From assembly GCF_017565305.1 (NCBI RefSeq), contig NZ_JAGEKP010000010.1, positions 124,001-188,000 of the forward strand: DNA of 64,000 nucleotides. Reading direction: 5' to 3'. Origin of the DNA: Leifsonia sp. TF02-11 (lineage in GTDB: Bacteria > Actinomycetota > Actinomycetes > Actinomycetales > Microbacteriaceae). This document shows positions 1 through 9,007 of the stretch, one piece after another. Both the position numbers and the translations under genes were made by a program. Positions within the stretch are counted from its first letter, which is position 1. Every line of letters starts with the position of its first letter. The notes beneath the pieces are model-generated. The model made no database searches, had not been told where the DNA came from, and saw only the letters and a program-made list of their open reading frames with translations.

Positions 1-13
1 AGGAGGTAAGTAG

Positions 14-682
14 ATGCCGACGACCCGCCCGGGCCGCGTCTGGAAAGAGCTGCTGGCCGGCAACGAACGCTTCGTGTCCGGCACGCCGCAGCACCCGCGG
101 CAAGACGTGGAGCGCAGGGAGACGTTGGCCCAGGGGCAGAACCCGGTCGCCGCCATCTTCGGCTGCGCCGACTCGCGCCTCGCGGCCGAGATCATCTTCG
201 ACCTCGGGCTCGGCGACGCCTTCGTGGTGCGCAACGCCGGCCAGGTGGCCTCGGACTCGGCGATCGCCTCGCTCGAATACGCCGTCGCCGTGCTGAACGT
301 CCCGCTCATCCTGGTGCTCGGCCACGACGCGTGCGGGGCGGTCGCATCCGCCATCGCGTCCCAGGCCGCCGACGCCGATCCGCTGCCCCCGCACATCGCG
401 CAGCTCATCGCGCCGATCCTGCCCGCGGTGCACCGCGTCGCCGGAACGCCGGCCGACCAGCCCGTCGTCCCGTCCGACGTCGACGCGTCCGAGGTCGGCA
501 AGGAACACCTGCGCGACACCGTGGGCGAGCTGCTGGCGCGCTCGGAGATCCTCAGCGACGCCGTCGCCGCGAACCTCCTCGCCATCGTCGGGGCGAACTA
601 CCGTCTCCAAGAAGGTCGGGTCGTTCCCGACGCCGTCGTCGGTATGGCCGAACCGGTCGCCGACTCATCGCACGGGCGCTGA
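14..682 (+). CDS. beta-class carbonic anhydrase
   Basis: Beta carbonic anhydrase, 222 aa, interconverting CO2 and bicarbonate in the cytoplasm. The zinc-site residues are visible: Cys51 and the Asp53/Arg55 dyad in CADSR, and His104 and Cys107 in GHDACGA. The length fits the family. A perfect Shine-Dalgarno AGGAGG at 1-6 lies 7 nt before the ATG and fixes the start. fumC follows 31 nt downstream on the same strand, so the two are probably co-transcribed, which could tie bicarbonate supply to the TCA/anaplerotic branch (inference). No signal peptide. Confidence 0.95.
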   Translation: MPTTRPGRVWKELLAGNERFVSGTPQHPRQDVERRETLAQGQNPVAAIFGCADSRLAAEIIFDLGLGDAFVVRNAGQVASDSAIASLEYAVAVLNVPLILVLGHDACGAVASAIASQAADADPLPPHIAQLIAPILPAVHRVAGTPADQPVVPSDVDASEVGKEHLRDTVGELLARSEILSDAVAANLLAIVGANYRLQEGRVVPDAVVGMAEPVADSSHGR

Positions 683-713
683 CGCGCCCGAGCCCAGAAA
701 GGACAAACACACC

Positions 714-2120
714 GTGGTGGACACCCAGGCGGGTACCGATTACCGCATCGAGCACGACACGATGGGCGAGGTGCGGGTTCCCGCAGCCGCACTCTACGGC
801 GCGCAGACGCAGCGCGCGGTCGAGAACTTCCCGATCTCGGGTTCGGTGCTCGAGCCGGCTCAGATCGCTGCGCTCGCCCGCATCAAGAAGTCGGCCGCGC
901 TCGCCAACGCGCGCCTCGGCGTCCTCGACGCCGATGTCGCAGAGGCCATCGCCGCCGCCGCGGACGAAGTCGTCAGCGGCGCGCACAACGGGGACTTCCC
1001 GATCGACGTGTACCAGACCGGTTCCGGCACGTCGTCGAACATGAACATGAACGAGGTGCTGGCGACGCTGGCCACCCGCCGGCTGGGCCGTCCGGTGCAC
1101 CCGAACGATCAGGTCAACGCGTCGCAGTCGTCGAACGACGTCTTCCCGACCTCCGTGCACATCGCCGTCACGGGTGCGCTGATCGACGACCTCATCCCCG
1201 CGCTCGACCACCTCGCGGTTGCGCTCGAGGAGAAGGCGGAGCTGTGGGCCACCGCTGTCAAGTCGGGCCGCACCCACCTGATGGACGCCACCCCGGTCAC
1301 GCTCGGCCAGGAGTTCGGCGGCTACGCCGCGCAGATCCGTTACGGCATCGAGCGCGTGCAGGCGGCGCTGACGCGCGTCGCCGAGGTCCCGCTCGGCGGA
1401 ACGGCCGTCGGAACCGGCATCAACACCCCGCTCGGCTTCCCGCAGCTCGTGATCGAGCTGCTGACCGCCGAGACCGAGCTGCCGATCACCGAGGCCCGCA
1501 ACCACTTCGAGGCGCAGGCCAACCGCGACGCCCTGGTGGAGGCCTCCGGCGCCCTGCGCACGATCGCCGTCAGTCTGACCAAGATCTGCAACGACCTCCG
1601 CTGGATGGGCTCCGGCCCCAACACGGGCCTCGGCGAGCTGCACATCCCCGACCTGCAGCCGGGATCGTCGATCATGCCGGGCAAGGTCAACCCCGTCATC
1701 CCGGAGGCCGTGCTGATGGTCGCCGCCCGTGTCGTCGGCAACGACGCCACCATCGCCTGGAGCGGTGCCTCCGGCCTCTTCGAGCTCAACGTGGCGATCC
1801 CGGTCATGGGAACCGCCCTGCTGGAGTCGATCCGCCTGCTGACGCAGGCCAGCCGGGTGCTCGCCGACAAGACGATCACCGGCCTCGAGGCCAACCTCGA
1901 CCGCGCCCGCGCGTTCGCCGAGTCGAGCCCGTCGATCGTGACGCCGCTCAACCGGGTCATCGGCTACGAGGCCGCGGCCAAGGTCGCCAAGCACGCTGTG
2001 GCGCAGGGAATGACCGTGCGGGAGGCCGTGATCGACCTCGGCTTCGTCGACCGCGGAGAGGTCACCGAGGAGCAGCTCGACTCGGCACTCGACGTGCTGA
2101 GCATGACCCACCCGGGCTGA
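714..2120 (+). CDS. fumC: class II fumarate hydratase
   Basis: Fumarase C, 468 aa, iron-independent hydration of fumarate to L-malate in the TCA cycle. The superfamily signature [11 protein letters not shown] lies near residue 317 and the [13 protein letters not shown] substrate loop near residue 103. Length is normal for the tetrameric class II enzyme. The start is GTG followed by a second GTG, with AGAAAGGA about 12 nt upstream. The gene corresponds in position to M. tuberculosis Rv1098c. A strong hairpin closes the transcription unit 45 nt after the stop. Confidence 0.97.
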   Translation: MVDTQAGTDYRIEHDTMGEVRVPAAALYGAQTQRAVENFPISGSVLEPAQIAALARIKKSAALANARLGVLDADVAEAIAAAADEVVSGAHNGDFPIDVYQTGSGTSSNMNMNEVLATLATRRLGRPVHPNDQVNASQSSNDVFPTSVHIAVTGALIDDLIPALDHLAVALEEKAELWATAVKSGRTHLMDATPVTLGQEFGGYAAQIRYGIERVQAALTRVAEVPLGGTAVGTGINTPLGFPQLVIELLTAETELPITEARNHFEAQANRDALVEASGALRTIAVSLTKICNDLRWMGSGPNTGLGELHIPDLQPGSSIMPGKVNPVIPEAVLMVAARVVGNDATIAWSGASGLFELNVAIPVMGTALLESIRLLTQASRVLADKTITGLEANLDRARAFAESSPSIVTPLNRVIGYEAAAKVAKHAVAQGMTVREAVIDLGFVDRGEVTEEQLDSALDVLSMTHPG

Positions 2121-2164
2121 CCCCTGGCCGGTGGCGCTCACAGCGCCGCCCACGGACCGTCCTA

Positions 2165-2203
2165 ACGAGGCGCCCCTCCCCTTCTGCGGGAGGGGCGCCT
2201 CGT
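2165..2203. terminator. bidirectional hairpin between fumC and the prepilin peptidase gene
   Basis: Perfect 16-nt arms (2165-2180 and 2188-2203, ACGAGGCGCCCCTCCC) around a 7-nt loop, midway between two convergent genes. There is no T tract, as is common for actinobacterial terminators. Confidence 0.8.
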
Positions 2204-2209
2204 CGCACG

Positions 2210-2821
2210 TCACCAGCCGAGCGCAACGGCCCAGAACACCGCGAGCAACACCGGCCCGAACGGCAGGTCGTCCGCGAGCCCCGCACCCACCGTCCTCTCC
2301 GCCCTCGCCGCACCCGTTCCTGCTCCCCGGCTTCGCACCACGATCCCCGCGGCGAGCGCCCCGAGGACGAGCGACCCGACGACCAGCGCGCCCACGGCGC
2401 CCACGACGGCGGCCGCAGGCTCCCTCTCCGGAGGCGCCCGTTCGGCCACCAGCGCGGCCAGAGCCGCCGCGAGCACGGCGGCCAGCTTGACATCGCCCAT
2501 CCCGAGCCCGCCGCCGGACGCGAGCACCAGGAACGCGCCAAGCACGGCGAGCCCGCTCAGCGCGGCAGCCGCGATGACGGTGAGGCCGCCGCCACCGCTC
2601 GACGAGCTCCACGCCGCCCCCACGCCGGCGAAGGCGAAGCCCGGCAGCACCAGCGCATCCGGCAGCCGGCGCTCCCGCAGGTCGTACTGCACCAGGGCGG
2701 CCGTCACCGCGGCGATGTAGAGCGTGCCCACCGCGGCCGGCCCGGCGTCGCGTGCCCCCAGCAGTGCGACGCCCAGACCGGCCGCGAGAGCGATCCGGAT
2801 CGGTGTTTCCCCCATGACCAC
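2210..2821 (-). CDS. A24-family prepilin peptidase-like protein (peptidase domain only)
   Basis: Integral membrane aspartic peptidase of the type IV prepilin peptidase/TadV family, about 200 aa with several hydrophobic segments. The two catalytic aspartates are visible: Asp47 in YDLRERRLP and Asp110 in the GMGDVKL motif. The N-terminal methyltransferase domain of full-length PilD is missing, as in stand-alone archaeal and Tad-type enzymes. No pilin or secretion genes are nearby, so the substrate is unknown. The start is GTG at 2821 or ATG at 2815, with no clear ribosome binding site. Regularly spaced Ala/Leu-rich helices fit a six-helix fold. Confidence 0.85.
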   Translation of the reverse strand: MVMGETPIRIALAAGLGVALLGARDAGPAAVGTLYIAAVTAALVQYDLRERRLPDALVLPGFAFAGVGAAWSSSSGGGGLTVIAAAALSGLAVLGAFLVLASGGGLGMGDVKLAAVLAAALAALVAERAPPEREPAAAVVGAVGALVVGSLVLGALAAGIVVRSRGAGTGAARAERTVGAGLADDLPFGPVLLAVFWAVALGW

Positions 2822-2909
2822 ACGCTAGGCGTGGGTCTCTGGCGGGATCACAATTCCACAGGGAATTCCTGAATCTCAGGATTCCCCACAACGAGGCGGG
2901 TTCTTTCAC

Positions 2910-2931
2910 CCGAGCCTTCATCAAGGCTCGG
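2910..2931 (-). terminator. hairpin downstream of phoH2
   Basis: Perfect 9-nt arms CCGAGCCTT and AAGGCTCGG around a CATC loop, 10 nt after the phoH2 stop. A second, weaker hairpin lies at about 2861-2884, upstream of the next minus-strand gene. Confidence 0.7.
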
Positions 2932-2941
2932 TGGACACCGC

Positions 2942-4297
2942 TCAGGCGAGCTCGTTCCCCTCCAGCATCTCCGTCACGAGCGCGGCGATCGCGGAGCGCT
3001 CCGAGCGGGTCAAGGTGATGTGCGCGAACAGCGGGTGGCCCTTGAGCGTCTCGATCACCGAGGCGACGCCGTCGTGCCGGCCGACCCGCAGGTTGTCCCG
3101 CTGAGCGACGTCGTGCGTCAGGACGACACGCGAGTTCTGGCCGACCCGGCTCAACACGGTAAGCAGGACGTTCCGCTCCAGCGACTGCGCCTCGTCGACG
3201 ATCACGAACGCGTCGTGCAGCGAGCGGCCGCGGATGTGCGTCAGCGGCAGCACCTCCAGGATGCCGCGGTCCTGCACCTCGTCCAGCACGTTCTGCGAGA
3301 CCAGCGCGCCGAGGGTGTCGAACACGGCCTGGCCCCAGGGGTTCATCTTCTCGCCCTGGTCGCCGGGCAGGTAGCCGAGTTCCTGGCCGCCCACCGCGTA
3401 GAGCGGGCGGAAGACCATGATCTTCTTGTGCTGCTGGCGCTCCAGCACGGCCTCCAGCCCGGCGCACAGCGCCAGCGCCGACTTGCCCGTGCCGGCGCGA
3501 CCGCCGAGCGACAGGATCCCTACCTCGGGGTCGAGCAGGAGGTCGATGGCCAACCGCTGCTCCGCGCTGCGGCCGTGCAGTCCGAACACGTCGCGGTCGC
3601 CGCGGACGAGCTTGACCTCGCCGTCGGCGACCACACGACCGAGGGCCGACCCACGGTCGGAGTGCACGATAAGACCGGTGTTCACCGGGAGGCCGTCGAC
3701 GAGCGGGGTGCGCATCCACTCCTCCTCGTAGAGGTCGCTCATCTGGTCGCTGCCGAGCGAGATCTCCGCAAGCCCCGTCCAGCCGCTGTCGACGACCTGC
3801 TCGTGCCGGTACTCCTCGGCCGCCAATCCGATCGACGACGCCTTCACGCGCATCGGGAGGTCCTTGGAGACGACCGTGACGGCCAGCCCGTCGTTCGCGA
3901 GGTTCATCGCGACCGCGAGGATGCGGGAGTCGTTGTCGCCGAGCTGCATCCCGCTGGGGAGCACCGACATGTTCGAGTGGTTGAGCTCCACGCGTAGCGA
4001 CCCGCCGTCACCGACCGGGATCGGGAAGTCGAGCCGCTCGTGTTGGACGCGCAGGTCGTCCAGGTTGCGCAGCGCCTGCCGCGCGAAGTACCCGATCTCC
4101 GGATCGTTCCGCTTGCCCTCCAGCTCGCTCACGACGACGACAGGGATGACGACAGCGTGCTCGGCGAACCGGAAGATCGCCTTGGGGTCGGACAGCAGCA
4201 CCGACGTGTCGAGCACATACGTGCGCTCGCTCTGCCGGATGTCGCTCGATGCCGACTCGAACTGTCGGGTTCCTGATTCAGCCACGACCACTCCCAC
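2942..4297 (-). CDS. phoH2: PhoH2-type PIN-domain/PhoH ATPase
   Basis: 451-aa fusion of an N-terminal PIN RNase domain and a C-terminal PhoH ATPase. The PIN part (about residues 26-160) keeps Asp30 and Glu58 of the acidic site. The PhoH part has Walker [10 protein letters not shown] near residue 265 and Walker B VIVDEAQS near 370. Mycobacterial PhoH2 (Rv1095) has the same architecture and acts as an RNA helicase-ribonuclease coupled to a small antitoxin-like ORF. I see no such ORF immediately upstream. The gene stands alone, with 205 nt before it and a hairpin after it. Confidence 0.92.
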   Translation of the reverse strand: MGVVVAESGTRQFESASSDIRQSERTYVLDTSVLLSDPKAIFRFAEHAVVIPVVVVSELEGKRNDPEIGYFARQALRNLDDLRVQHERLDFPIPVGDGGSLRVELNHSNMSVLPSGMQLGDNDSRILAVAMNLANDGLAVTVVSKDLPMRVKASSIGLAAEEYRHEQVVDSGWTGLAEISLGSDQMSDLYEEEWMRTPLVDGLPVNTGLIVHSDRGSALGRVVADGEVKLVRGDRDVFGLHGRSAEQRLAIDLLLDPEVGILSLGGRAGTGKSALALCAGLEAVLERQQHKKIMVFRPLYAVGGQELGYLPGDQGEKMNPWGQAVFDTLGALVSQNVLDEVQDRGILEVLPLTHIRGRSLHDAFVIVDEAQSLERNVLLTVLSRVGQNSRVVLTHDVAQRDNLRVGRHDGVASVIETLKGHPLFAHITLTRSERSAIAALVTEMLEGNELA

Positions 4298-4502
4298 CCC
4301 GCCGCTCCGCTTCCGCAGGAGCCGGCGGATACTTTGGCGAGCCGGCCAGTGGGTTCCGAAACGAACTTGTGTGGCCGTCTCGATCGGGCGCCGTGCCCGA
4401 TGAGTCGAACGTACGCCGCACCGCCGACACGAGGAGTCCCGACGACCGCGTGTCGTGTTTCGGCCAGGTGAACATTCGCCCCCAGTTGTGGGAGGCGCGG
4501 GA

Positions 4503-5621
4503 TCAGGTGGCGGAGGCGTAGGAGGTCAGCGCCGCACGCAGCATGTCGAGCGTCTCCTCCGTCGTCCCCGCGTGCACGCTGATCCGAGCACTGGTCGCGC
4601 GGATCTTGGCCGTCACGCCGTGGTTGAACAGCGAGGCTGTGAGCACCGTGAGCTGCTCCGGCAGCGGCTCCAGCACGACGATCCCCGCACGCTCGGCGGC
4701 ATTGCGCGACGACGCGACGGGCACGGCGAACTCGTCGGCCAGGTCGATCACCTGCTCGGCGAGGTCGGAGATCGCCGCGGAGATCGCCGCGACGCCGACG
4801 GCCGCGGTCTCCTCCAGCGCGGCGGCGAAGCGTGCTTCCGCCACCGGGTCGGCGTTCGAGACGGTGAACGCCGACGCGTCCCGAGCCGGGTCGACGACCT
4901 CGTCCCAGAGCTCTCCTGCGCCGGTGCCGACCCAACCACTGAAGACCGGGGTCAGGTGCTCGATCGCCCGCTCGCTGAGCGCGAGGAAGCCGGTGCCCCA
5001 GCCCGCGCGCGTCCACTTCTGGCCGCCGGAGACGACGACGTCGGCCACCTCGTACGGTGCATCCACCACGCCGAACCCCTGGATGGCGTCGACGATGAGG
5101 AGGCGATCGCCGATCACCTGCCGGATCCCGTCGATGTCGGCGAGATAGCCGGTGCGCGAGTCGACGAGACTCACCATCACAGCGCTGGTGGTGTCGGTGA
5201 TCTGCTCTTTGAGCTGCGCCGGCGTGACCCGGCCGTGGTCGGTCTCGAGCCAGACCGGGGTGACGACGCGCATCGCCTGGGCGGCACGGACGGCGGCGTA
5301 CGTCACGCTCGGGAACTCGCCGGCGGACAGCAGCACCTCGCCTCCGGTCAGCCCGAAGGCGGCGTGCATAAGCCCGGTGGAGGCGTTGGGCTGGAACGCG
5401 ATCTGGCCTGCGGGGAAGCCGGTGAGCGCGGAGACCGCCTCCCGCACCCGCTCGTTCTCGGCGTGCATCCGCTCGATGGTGCCGAACCGTGCCTTCGCGA
5501 GCACCTCGTACTGCCCGAGCAGCTCGGCGCGCACCGCTGCCGACAGCGGCCCGACGCGCCCGTAGTCCAGGTAGCCGGGCTCCTCGCCGAATCCGGCGGC
5601 GAACTCCTCGATCGTCGTCAT
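4503..5621 (-). CDS. class V (NifS-like fold) PLP aminotransferase, substrate unknown
   Basis: Fold-type I PLP enzyme, 372 aa. The Schiff-base lysine is Lys202 in [11 protein letters not shown], and the ring-binding Asp lies in the LIVDAIQG segment about 20 residues earlier. It resembles kynureninase/isopenicillin-N-epimerase-like members more than cysteine desulfurases, since no catalytic cysteine loop is seen. The start is the ATG at 5621 because GGAGG lies 6 nt upstream on the minus strand; a longer frame to 5684 lacks such a signal. Single gene; no pathway partner adjacent. Confidence 0.85.
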   Translation of the reverse strand: MTTIEEFAAGFGEEPGYLDYGRVGPLSAAVRAELLGQYEVLAKARFGTIERMHAENERVREAVSALTGFPAGQIAFQPNASTGLMHAAFGLTGGEVLLSAGEFPSVTYAAVRAAQAMRVVTPVWLETDHGRVTPAQLKEQITDTTSAVMVSLVDSRTGYLADIDGIRQVIGDRLLIVDAIQGFGVVDAPYEVADVVVSGGQKWTRAGWGTGFLALSERAIEHLTPVFSGWVGTGAGELWDEVVDPARDASAFTVSNADPVAEARFAAALEETAAVGVAAISAAISDLAEQVIDLADEFAVPVASSRNAAERAGIVVLEPLPEQLTVLTASLFNHGVTAKIRATSARISVHAGTTEETLDMLRAALTSYASAT

Positions 5622-5729
5622 CCTGACCTCCGGGACCATCCTGCCTGGTGCGCGGCGGTCGCGACGAATCGGAAGCCGGCGCAACCGCTGTTCACGCCCA
5701 GGATCACCCGTGACGGGTCGACAGCGGGC

Positions 5730-6524
5730 TCAGGAGCCGTAGCGCCGCTGGCGCCGCGAGTAGTCGCGCATCGCGCGCAGGAAGTCGACCTGCCGCAGGT
5801 CGGGCCCGAGCGCCTCGACGAAATAGAACTCGCTGTGTGCGCTCTGCCACAGCATGAAATCGCTCAGCCGCTGCTCGCCGGAGGTGCGGATGACGAGATC
5901 CGGGTCGGGCTGGCCTCCGGTGTAGAGGTGGGCGCCGATGAGATCGGGGGTGAGAAGGTCGGCCAGCGTCTCCAGGCTGCCGCCCTCGGCGTGATGGGCC
6001 GCGACGATGCTGCGCATGGCGTCGGTGATCTCTTTGCGGCCGCCGTAGCCGACCGCCAGGTTGACATGCATCCCGGTGCGTCCCGCCGTGCGCTTCTCGG
6101 CGTCGGCGAGCGCCTGCACCAGCCGCTCGGGGAGGCCCGCCGTCGAACCCACGTGCTTGATGCGCCAGTCGCGGTAGCGCGAGAGATCGTCCGCCAGCTG
6201 GGCGATGATCTCGATCAGGTCGGTGAGCTCCGAGCTGTCGCGGTTGGTCAGGTTGTCCGACGAGAGCAGGTAGAGGGTCACCACTTCGATGCCGAGGTCG
6301 TCGCACCACTCCAGGAACTCGCGCATCTTGGCGGCGCCCGCGCGGTGGCCGTGCGCCGGCGTCGTCAGCCCGGCCTGACGCGCCCACCGCCGGTTGCCGT
6401 CGATGATCATCGCAACGTGCCGCGGCAGCGACTCCGGGCCGAGCCCGGCGAGATAGCGTCGCAGCCGTTTCTGGTACAGCCCGTAGAGCAGCCCGTTGGC
6501 CGTCTCGGAACTCCGTCTGCTCAC
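5730..6524 (-). CDS. cis-prenyltransferase (short-chain Z-isoprenyl diphosphate synthase type)
   Basis: UppS-family cis-prenyltransferase, 264 aa, condensing isopentenyl diphosphate onto an allylic primer. The first conserved region MIIDGNRRWAR carries the catalytic Asp42, and the C-terminal region has the RTSGEQRLSDF motif. Actinobacteria usually have two paralogs: a decaprenyl-diphosphate synthase and a Z-farnesyl synthase (Rv1086). The neighbouring hemolysin III gene, as at Rv1085c-Rv1086, argues for the short-chain paralog. This is context-based inference. Confidence 0.9.
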   Translation of the reverse strand: MSRRSSETANGLLYGLYQKRLRRYLAGLGPESLPRHVAMIIDGNRRWARQAGLTTPAHGHRAGAAKMREFLEWCDDLGIEVVTLYLLSSDNLTNRDSSELTDLIEIIAQLADDLSRYRDWRIKHVGSTAGLPERLVQALADAEKRTAGRTGMHVNLAVGYGGRKEITDAMRSIVAAHHAEGGSLETLADLLTPDLIGAHLYTGGQPDPDLVIRTSGEQRLSDFMLWQSAHSEFYFVEALGPDLRQVDFLRAMRDYSRRQRRYGS

Positions 6525-6596
6525 GGAGCTACGTTAGCGCGACGCGCGAGGCACGTCTCCCAGCATCCGACCACCCGACTCCCCTACTCTTGCTCC

Positions 6597-7400
6597 ATGA
6601 CGCCGCGAAACGCCCCCGAGCCCGAGGATGTCGCCGAGCTGCTCGCCGAGCCGGCCGCCGACCTCCAGCCCGCCGACGCCGCCGTCAAGGAAGACGATTC
6701 GCGCGGCCCGGTACTACCGAACATCCCGCTGCTCGACGCCTCCCCCGCGAACCCCGCCGAGATCAAGCCGACCTGGCGCGGCTGGATCCACGCGGGCACG
6801 TTCCCGGTCGCCGTCGCGGCGGGCATCGTGCTCATCTGCCTGGCGCAGGGCGCTCCGGCCAAGTGGGCGTCGGCGGTCTTCATGCTGACGTCGATGCTGC
6901 TGTTCGGCAATTCGGCCCTCTACCACCGCTTCAACTGGAGGCCGCGCACGAAGGTCGTGCTCAAGCGCATCGACCACGCCAACATCTTCCTGCTGATCGC
7001 GGGCACCTACACGCCGCTCGCCGTGCTGGCCCTCCCACCGCAGAAGGGGATCCTGCTGCTCAGCATCGTCTGGGGAGGCGCCCTCCTCGGCATCGGCTTC
7101 CGCGTTTTCTGGATCACCGCGCCACGGTGGCTGTACGTGCCGATCTACCTGCTGCTCGGGTGGGCGGCGATGATGTACATCGTCGACCTGGTGAACGCCA
7201 ACGTCGCGATGATGGTTCTGGTGTGCATCGGCGGCGTCCTCTACACGATCGGCGCCGTGATCTACGGCATCAAGCGCCCAAACCCCATACCAGGGGTCTT
7301 CGGCTTCCACGAGATCTTCCACACGCTGACGGTGCTGGCGTTCCTCTGCCACTGGACGGCCACGCTACTGATCGCGCTGCATCCCGCCTACAACGGCTGA
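6597..7400 (+). CDS. hemolysin III / PAQR-family membrane protein
   Basis: 267-aa protein with a roughly 65-residue acidic cytoplasmic N-terminus and seven hydrophobic helices. It keeps the HlyIII/PAQR metal-site motifs: SALYHR near residue 105, DHAN shortly after, and HEIFH in the last helix pair. The family is thought to be zinc-dependent; hemolytic activity is a historical label. The ATG at 6597 is the first start in frame after the divergent prenyl synthase gene. It corresponds to Rv1085c by position. Confidence 0.9.
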   Translation: MTPRNAPEPEDVAELLAEPAADLQPADAAVKEDDSRGPVLPNIPLLDASPANPAEIKPTWRGWIHAGTFPVAVAAGIVLICLAQGAPAKWASAVFMLTSMLLFGNSALYHRFNWRPRTKVVLKRIDHANIFLLIAGTYTPLAVLALPPQKGILLLSIVWGGALLGIGFRVFWITAPRWLYVPIYLLLGWAAMMYIVDLVNANVAMMVLVCIGGVLYTIGAVIYGIKRPNPIPGVFGFHEIFHTLTVLAFLCHWTATLLIALHPAYNG

Positions 7401-7424
7401 GGCGACCGCAGAGGGAGCGGATCG

Positions 7425-7691
7425 TCAGGACGACGCGGACGGCCCCTGCTCGTCGTCGGGCCGGGAGCTCTGCTCCGCGTCCAACTTCTCTGCGATCTCG
7501 GCCCGGTACCGCACGCGGCGGATGCGCCGCGTCATGTCGATCACGAGCAGCACGGCGGCCACGGCGATCAGGAAGGTGACGGTGAAGCCCACGACGCCCG
7601 GCGTCACCTGGTCTTCGTTCGGGCCGGACGTCGGCGTCGGGGTCGGCGTCGCGGCCAGCCAGATGCCGGCCTTGAGCAGCAGCTCAGGCAT
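7425..7691 (-). CDS. small single-pass membrane protein (Rv1083-like)
   Basis: 88 aa: a short Thr/Pro-rich outer segment with a (TP)n run, one hydrophobic helix at about residues 32-50, then a basic RRIRRVRYR stretch and an acidic, Ser-rich tail. Size, layout and position between hlyIII and the Rv1081c-like gene fit Rv1083 of M. tuberculosis. Rv1083 normally adjoins mca (mycothiol S-conjugate amidase), which is missing here. Function unknown. Confidence 0.75.
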   Translation of the reverse strand: MPELLLKAGIWLAATPTPTPTSGPNEDQVTPGVVGFTVTFLIAVAAVLLVIDMTRRIRRVRYRAEIAEKLDAEQSSRPDDEQGPSASS

Positions 7692-7826
7692 GGGAAGGTT
7701 CGCTTTCGGTCGGGAGACGAGCAGGGTGCGAAGCGCGATTCACAGCTTCGTCTCCTAGTCTTGTCTCAGCCTACCGTCGCCCGGACGGCGGGCCTGAACA
7801 CCCACCGAGAGGCGGACCGCGAAGCG

Positions 7827-8303
7827 ATGGCACGCGAGACCCACAAGCCATCGGCGCAGCAGCCATCGGCGCAGCAGCCATCGGCACCGCAGCCCTCGGT
7901 CGCGCCCGAGTCGCCCACCCTCCAGTCCCGCTATGGCCGCACCCCCGGCCGGCGCCGCCGCGACCGCTGGCTGCTCATCGGCGGGGCACTCGGCGTCGTC
8001 GCCGTCGTGACCGCCTGGGTGTTCTGGGCCGGCTGGGACAACAACCAGGCCGATCTGGAGGCGACGGACACCGCGTACACCATCCCCGATGCGCACCACG
8101 TCGAGATCACGTTCACGATCAACACGCAGCCGGGAACACCGGTCACCTGCGCCATCCAGGCGCTCAACGACGACTACGCGATCGTGGGCTGGCGCATCGT
8201 GAGCTATCCCGCCGCCGACGCGCGTGTGACGACGCACACGGAGACGATCCGTACCATCGCGCAGAGCAACACGGGTTTGATTAACACCTGCTGGCTGACC
8301 TAA
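7827..8303 (+). CDS. DUF4307-type membrane-anchored protein (Rv1081c-like)
   Basis: 158 aa: an N-terminal region with tandem PSAQQ/PSAPQ repeats (near-identical 15-bp DNA repeats at about 7850-7900), a basic GRRRRDR stop, one transmembrane helix near residues 50-70, and an extracytoplasmic beta-rich domain ending in CWLT. Such proteins precede greA in many actinobacteria. The ATG at 7827 is preferred over an in-frame TTG at 7761, which would add an unconserved-looking leader. A hairpin follows at 8316. Function unknown. Confidence 0.75.
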   Translation: MARETHKPSAQQPSAQQPSAPQPSVAPESPTLQSRYGRTPGRRRRDRWLLIGGALGVVAVVTAWVFWAGWDNNQADLEATDTAYTIPDAHHVEITFTINTQPGTPVTCAIQALNDDYAIVGWRIVSYPAADARVTTHTETIRTIAQSNTGLINTCWLT

Positions 8304-8315
8304 CATTCTCTGGAT

Positions 8316-8339
8316 ACGCCCCGGCCGAGGCCGGGGCGT
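8316..8339 (+). terminator. hairpin terminator after the DUF4307 gene
   Basis: 11-nt arms ACGCCCCGGCC and GGCCGGGGCGT form a tight hairpin, followed by a pyrimidine-rich CTACTTTACC stretch, 12 nt after the stop codon. Confidence 0.8.
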
Positions 8340-8427
8340 CTACTTTACCCACCGGAAGGTTCTACACACCGGCTCCGGCCGGCCATCAGCCGAAGCGGTT
8401 CACACCGCAGGCGCGAAGGAGTTCATC

Positions 8428-8919
8428 ATGTCCCAGGAGTCTCAGGTCACCTTTCTGACCCAGGACGCGTACGACCGTCTCTCGGCCGAACTCGAGGAGC
8501 TCAGCGTCAACGGCCGTAACGAGATCGCGAAGCGCATCGAGGCGGCCCGCGAGGAGGGCGACCTCAAGGAGAACGGCGGCTACCACGCCGCCAAGGACGA
8601 GCAGGGCAAGATCGAGGCCCGCATCGTGCAGCTGACGAACCTGCTGCGCAGCGCGACCGTCGGCGAGGCGCCGGAGAGCCACGGCGTCGTGGAGCCCGGG
8701 ACCGTCATCACCGCGACCATCGCCGGCGACGAGAGCGTCTTCCTGATCGGCAACCGCGAGATCGCGGCAGGCACCGACCTGCCCGTCTACAGCGAGCAGA
8801 GCCCGCTCGGCTCCGCCATCCTCGGCCTCAAGGTCGGCGACAAGACCGAGTACACCGCGCCCAACGGCCGTCAGATCGCCGTCGAGATCGCCAAGGTCGA
8901 CACCTACGCCGGCCAGTAG
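8428..8919 (+). CDS. greA: transcription elongation factor GreA
   Basis: 163 aa. An N-terminal coiled coil (about residues 8-75) carries the tip signature around Glu43-Asp45 (AREEGDLKENGGY), which stimulates RNA cleavage by backtracked RNA polymerase. A C-terminal FKBP-like domain follows. AAGGAG about 6 nt upstream supports the ATG. The gene is monocistronic, bounded by hairpins at 8316 and 8963. Confidence 0.97.
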   Translation: MSQESQVTFLTQDAYDRLSAELEELSVNGRNEIAKRIEAAREEGDLKENGGYHAAKDEQGKIEARIVQLTNLLRSATVGEAPESHGVVEPGTVITATIAGDESVFLIGNREIAAGTDLPVYSEQSPLGSAILGLKVGDKTEYTAPNGRQIAVEIAKVDTYAGQ

Positions 8920-8962
8920 CCGGCGAGACGGCGCCCAGCGAGTACGGCCGAATTCAGCAGAG

Positions 8963-9001
8963 AACCGCCGAGTACGCAGATGATCTGCGGACTCGGCGGT
9001 T
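8963..9001. terminator. intrinsic terminator between greA and ilvA
   Basis: Outer arms AACCGCCGAGT and ACTCGGCGGTT with an inner CGCAGA/TCTGCG extension and a TGA loop, followed by TTTTT on the + strand. Convergent genes on both sides make it likely bidirectional. Confidence 0.92.
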
Positions 9002-9007
9002 TTTGCG

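Noticed and set aside
552-3719. Long minus-strand frame across carbonic anhydrase, fumC and part of phoH2
   Set aside because: Shadow frame with Arg-rich composition opposite conserved genes.
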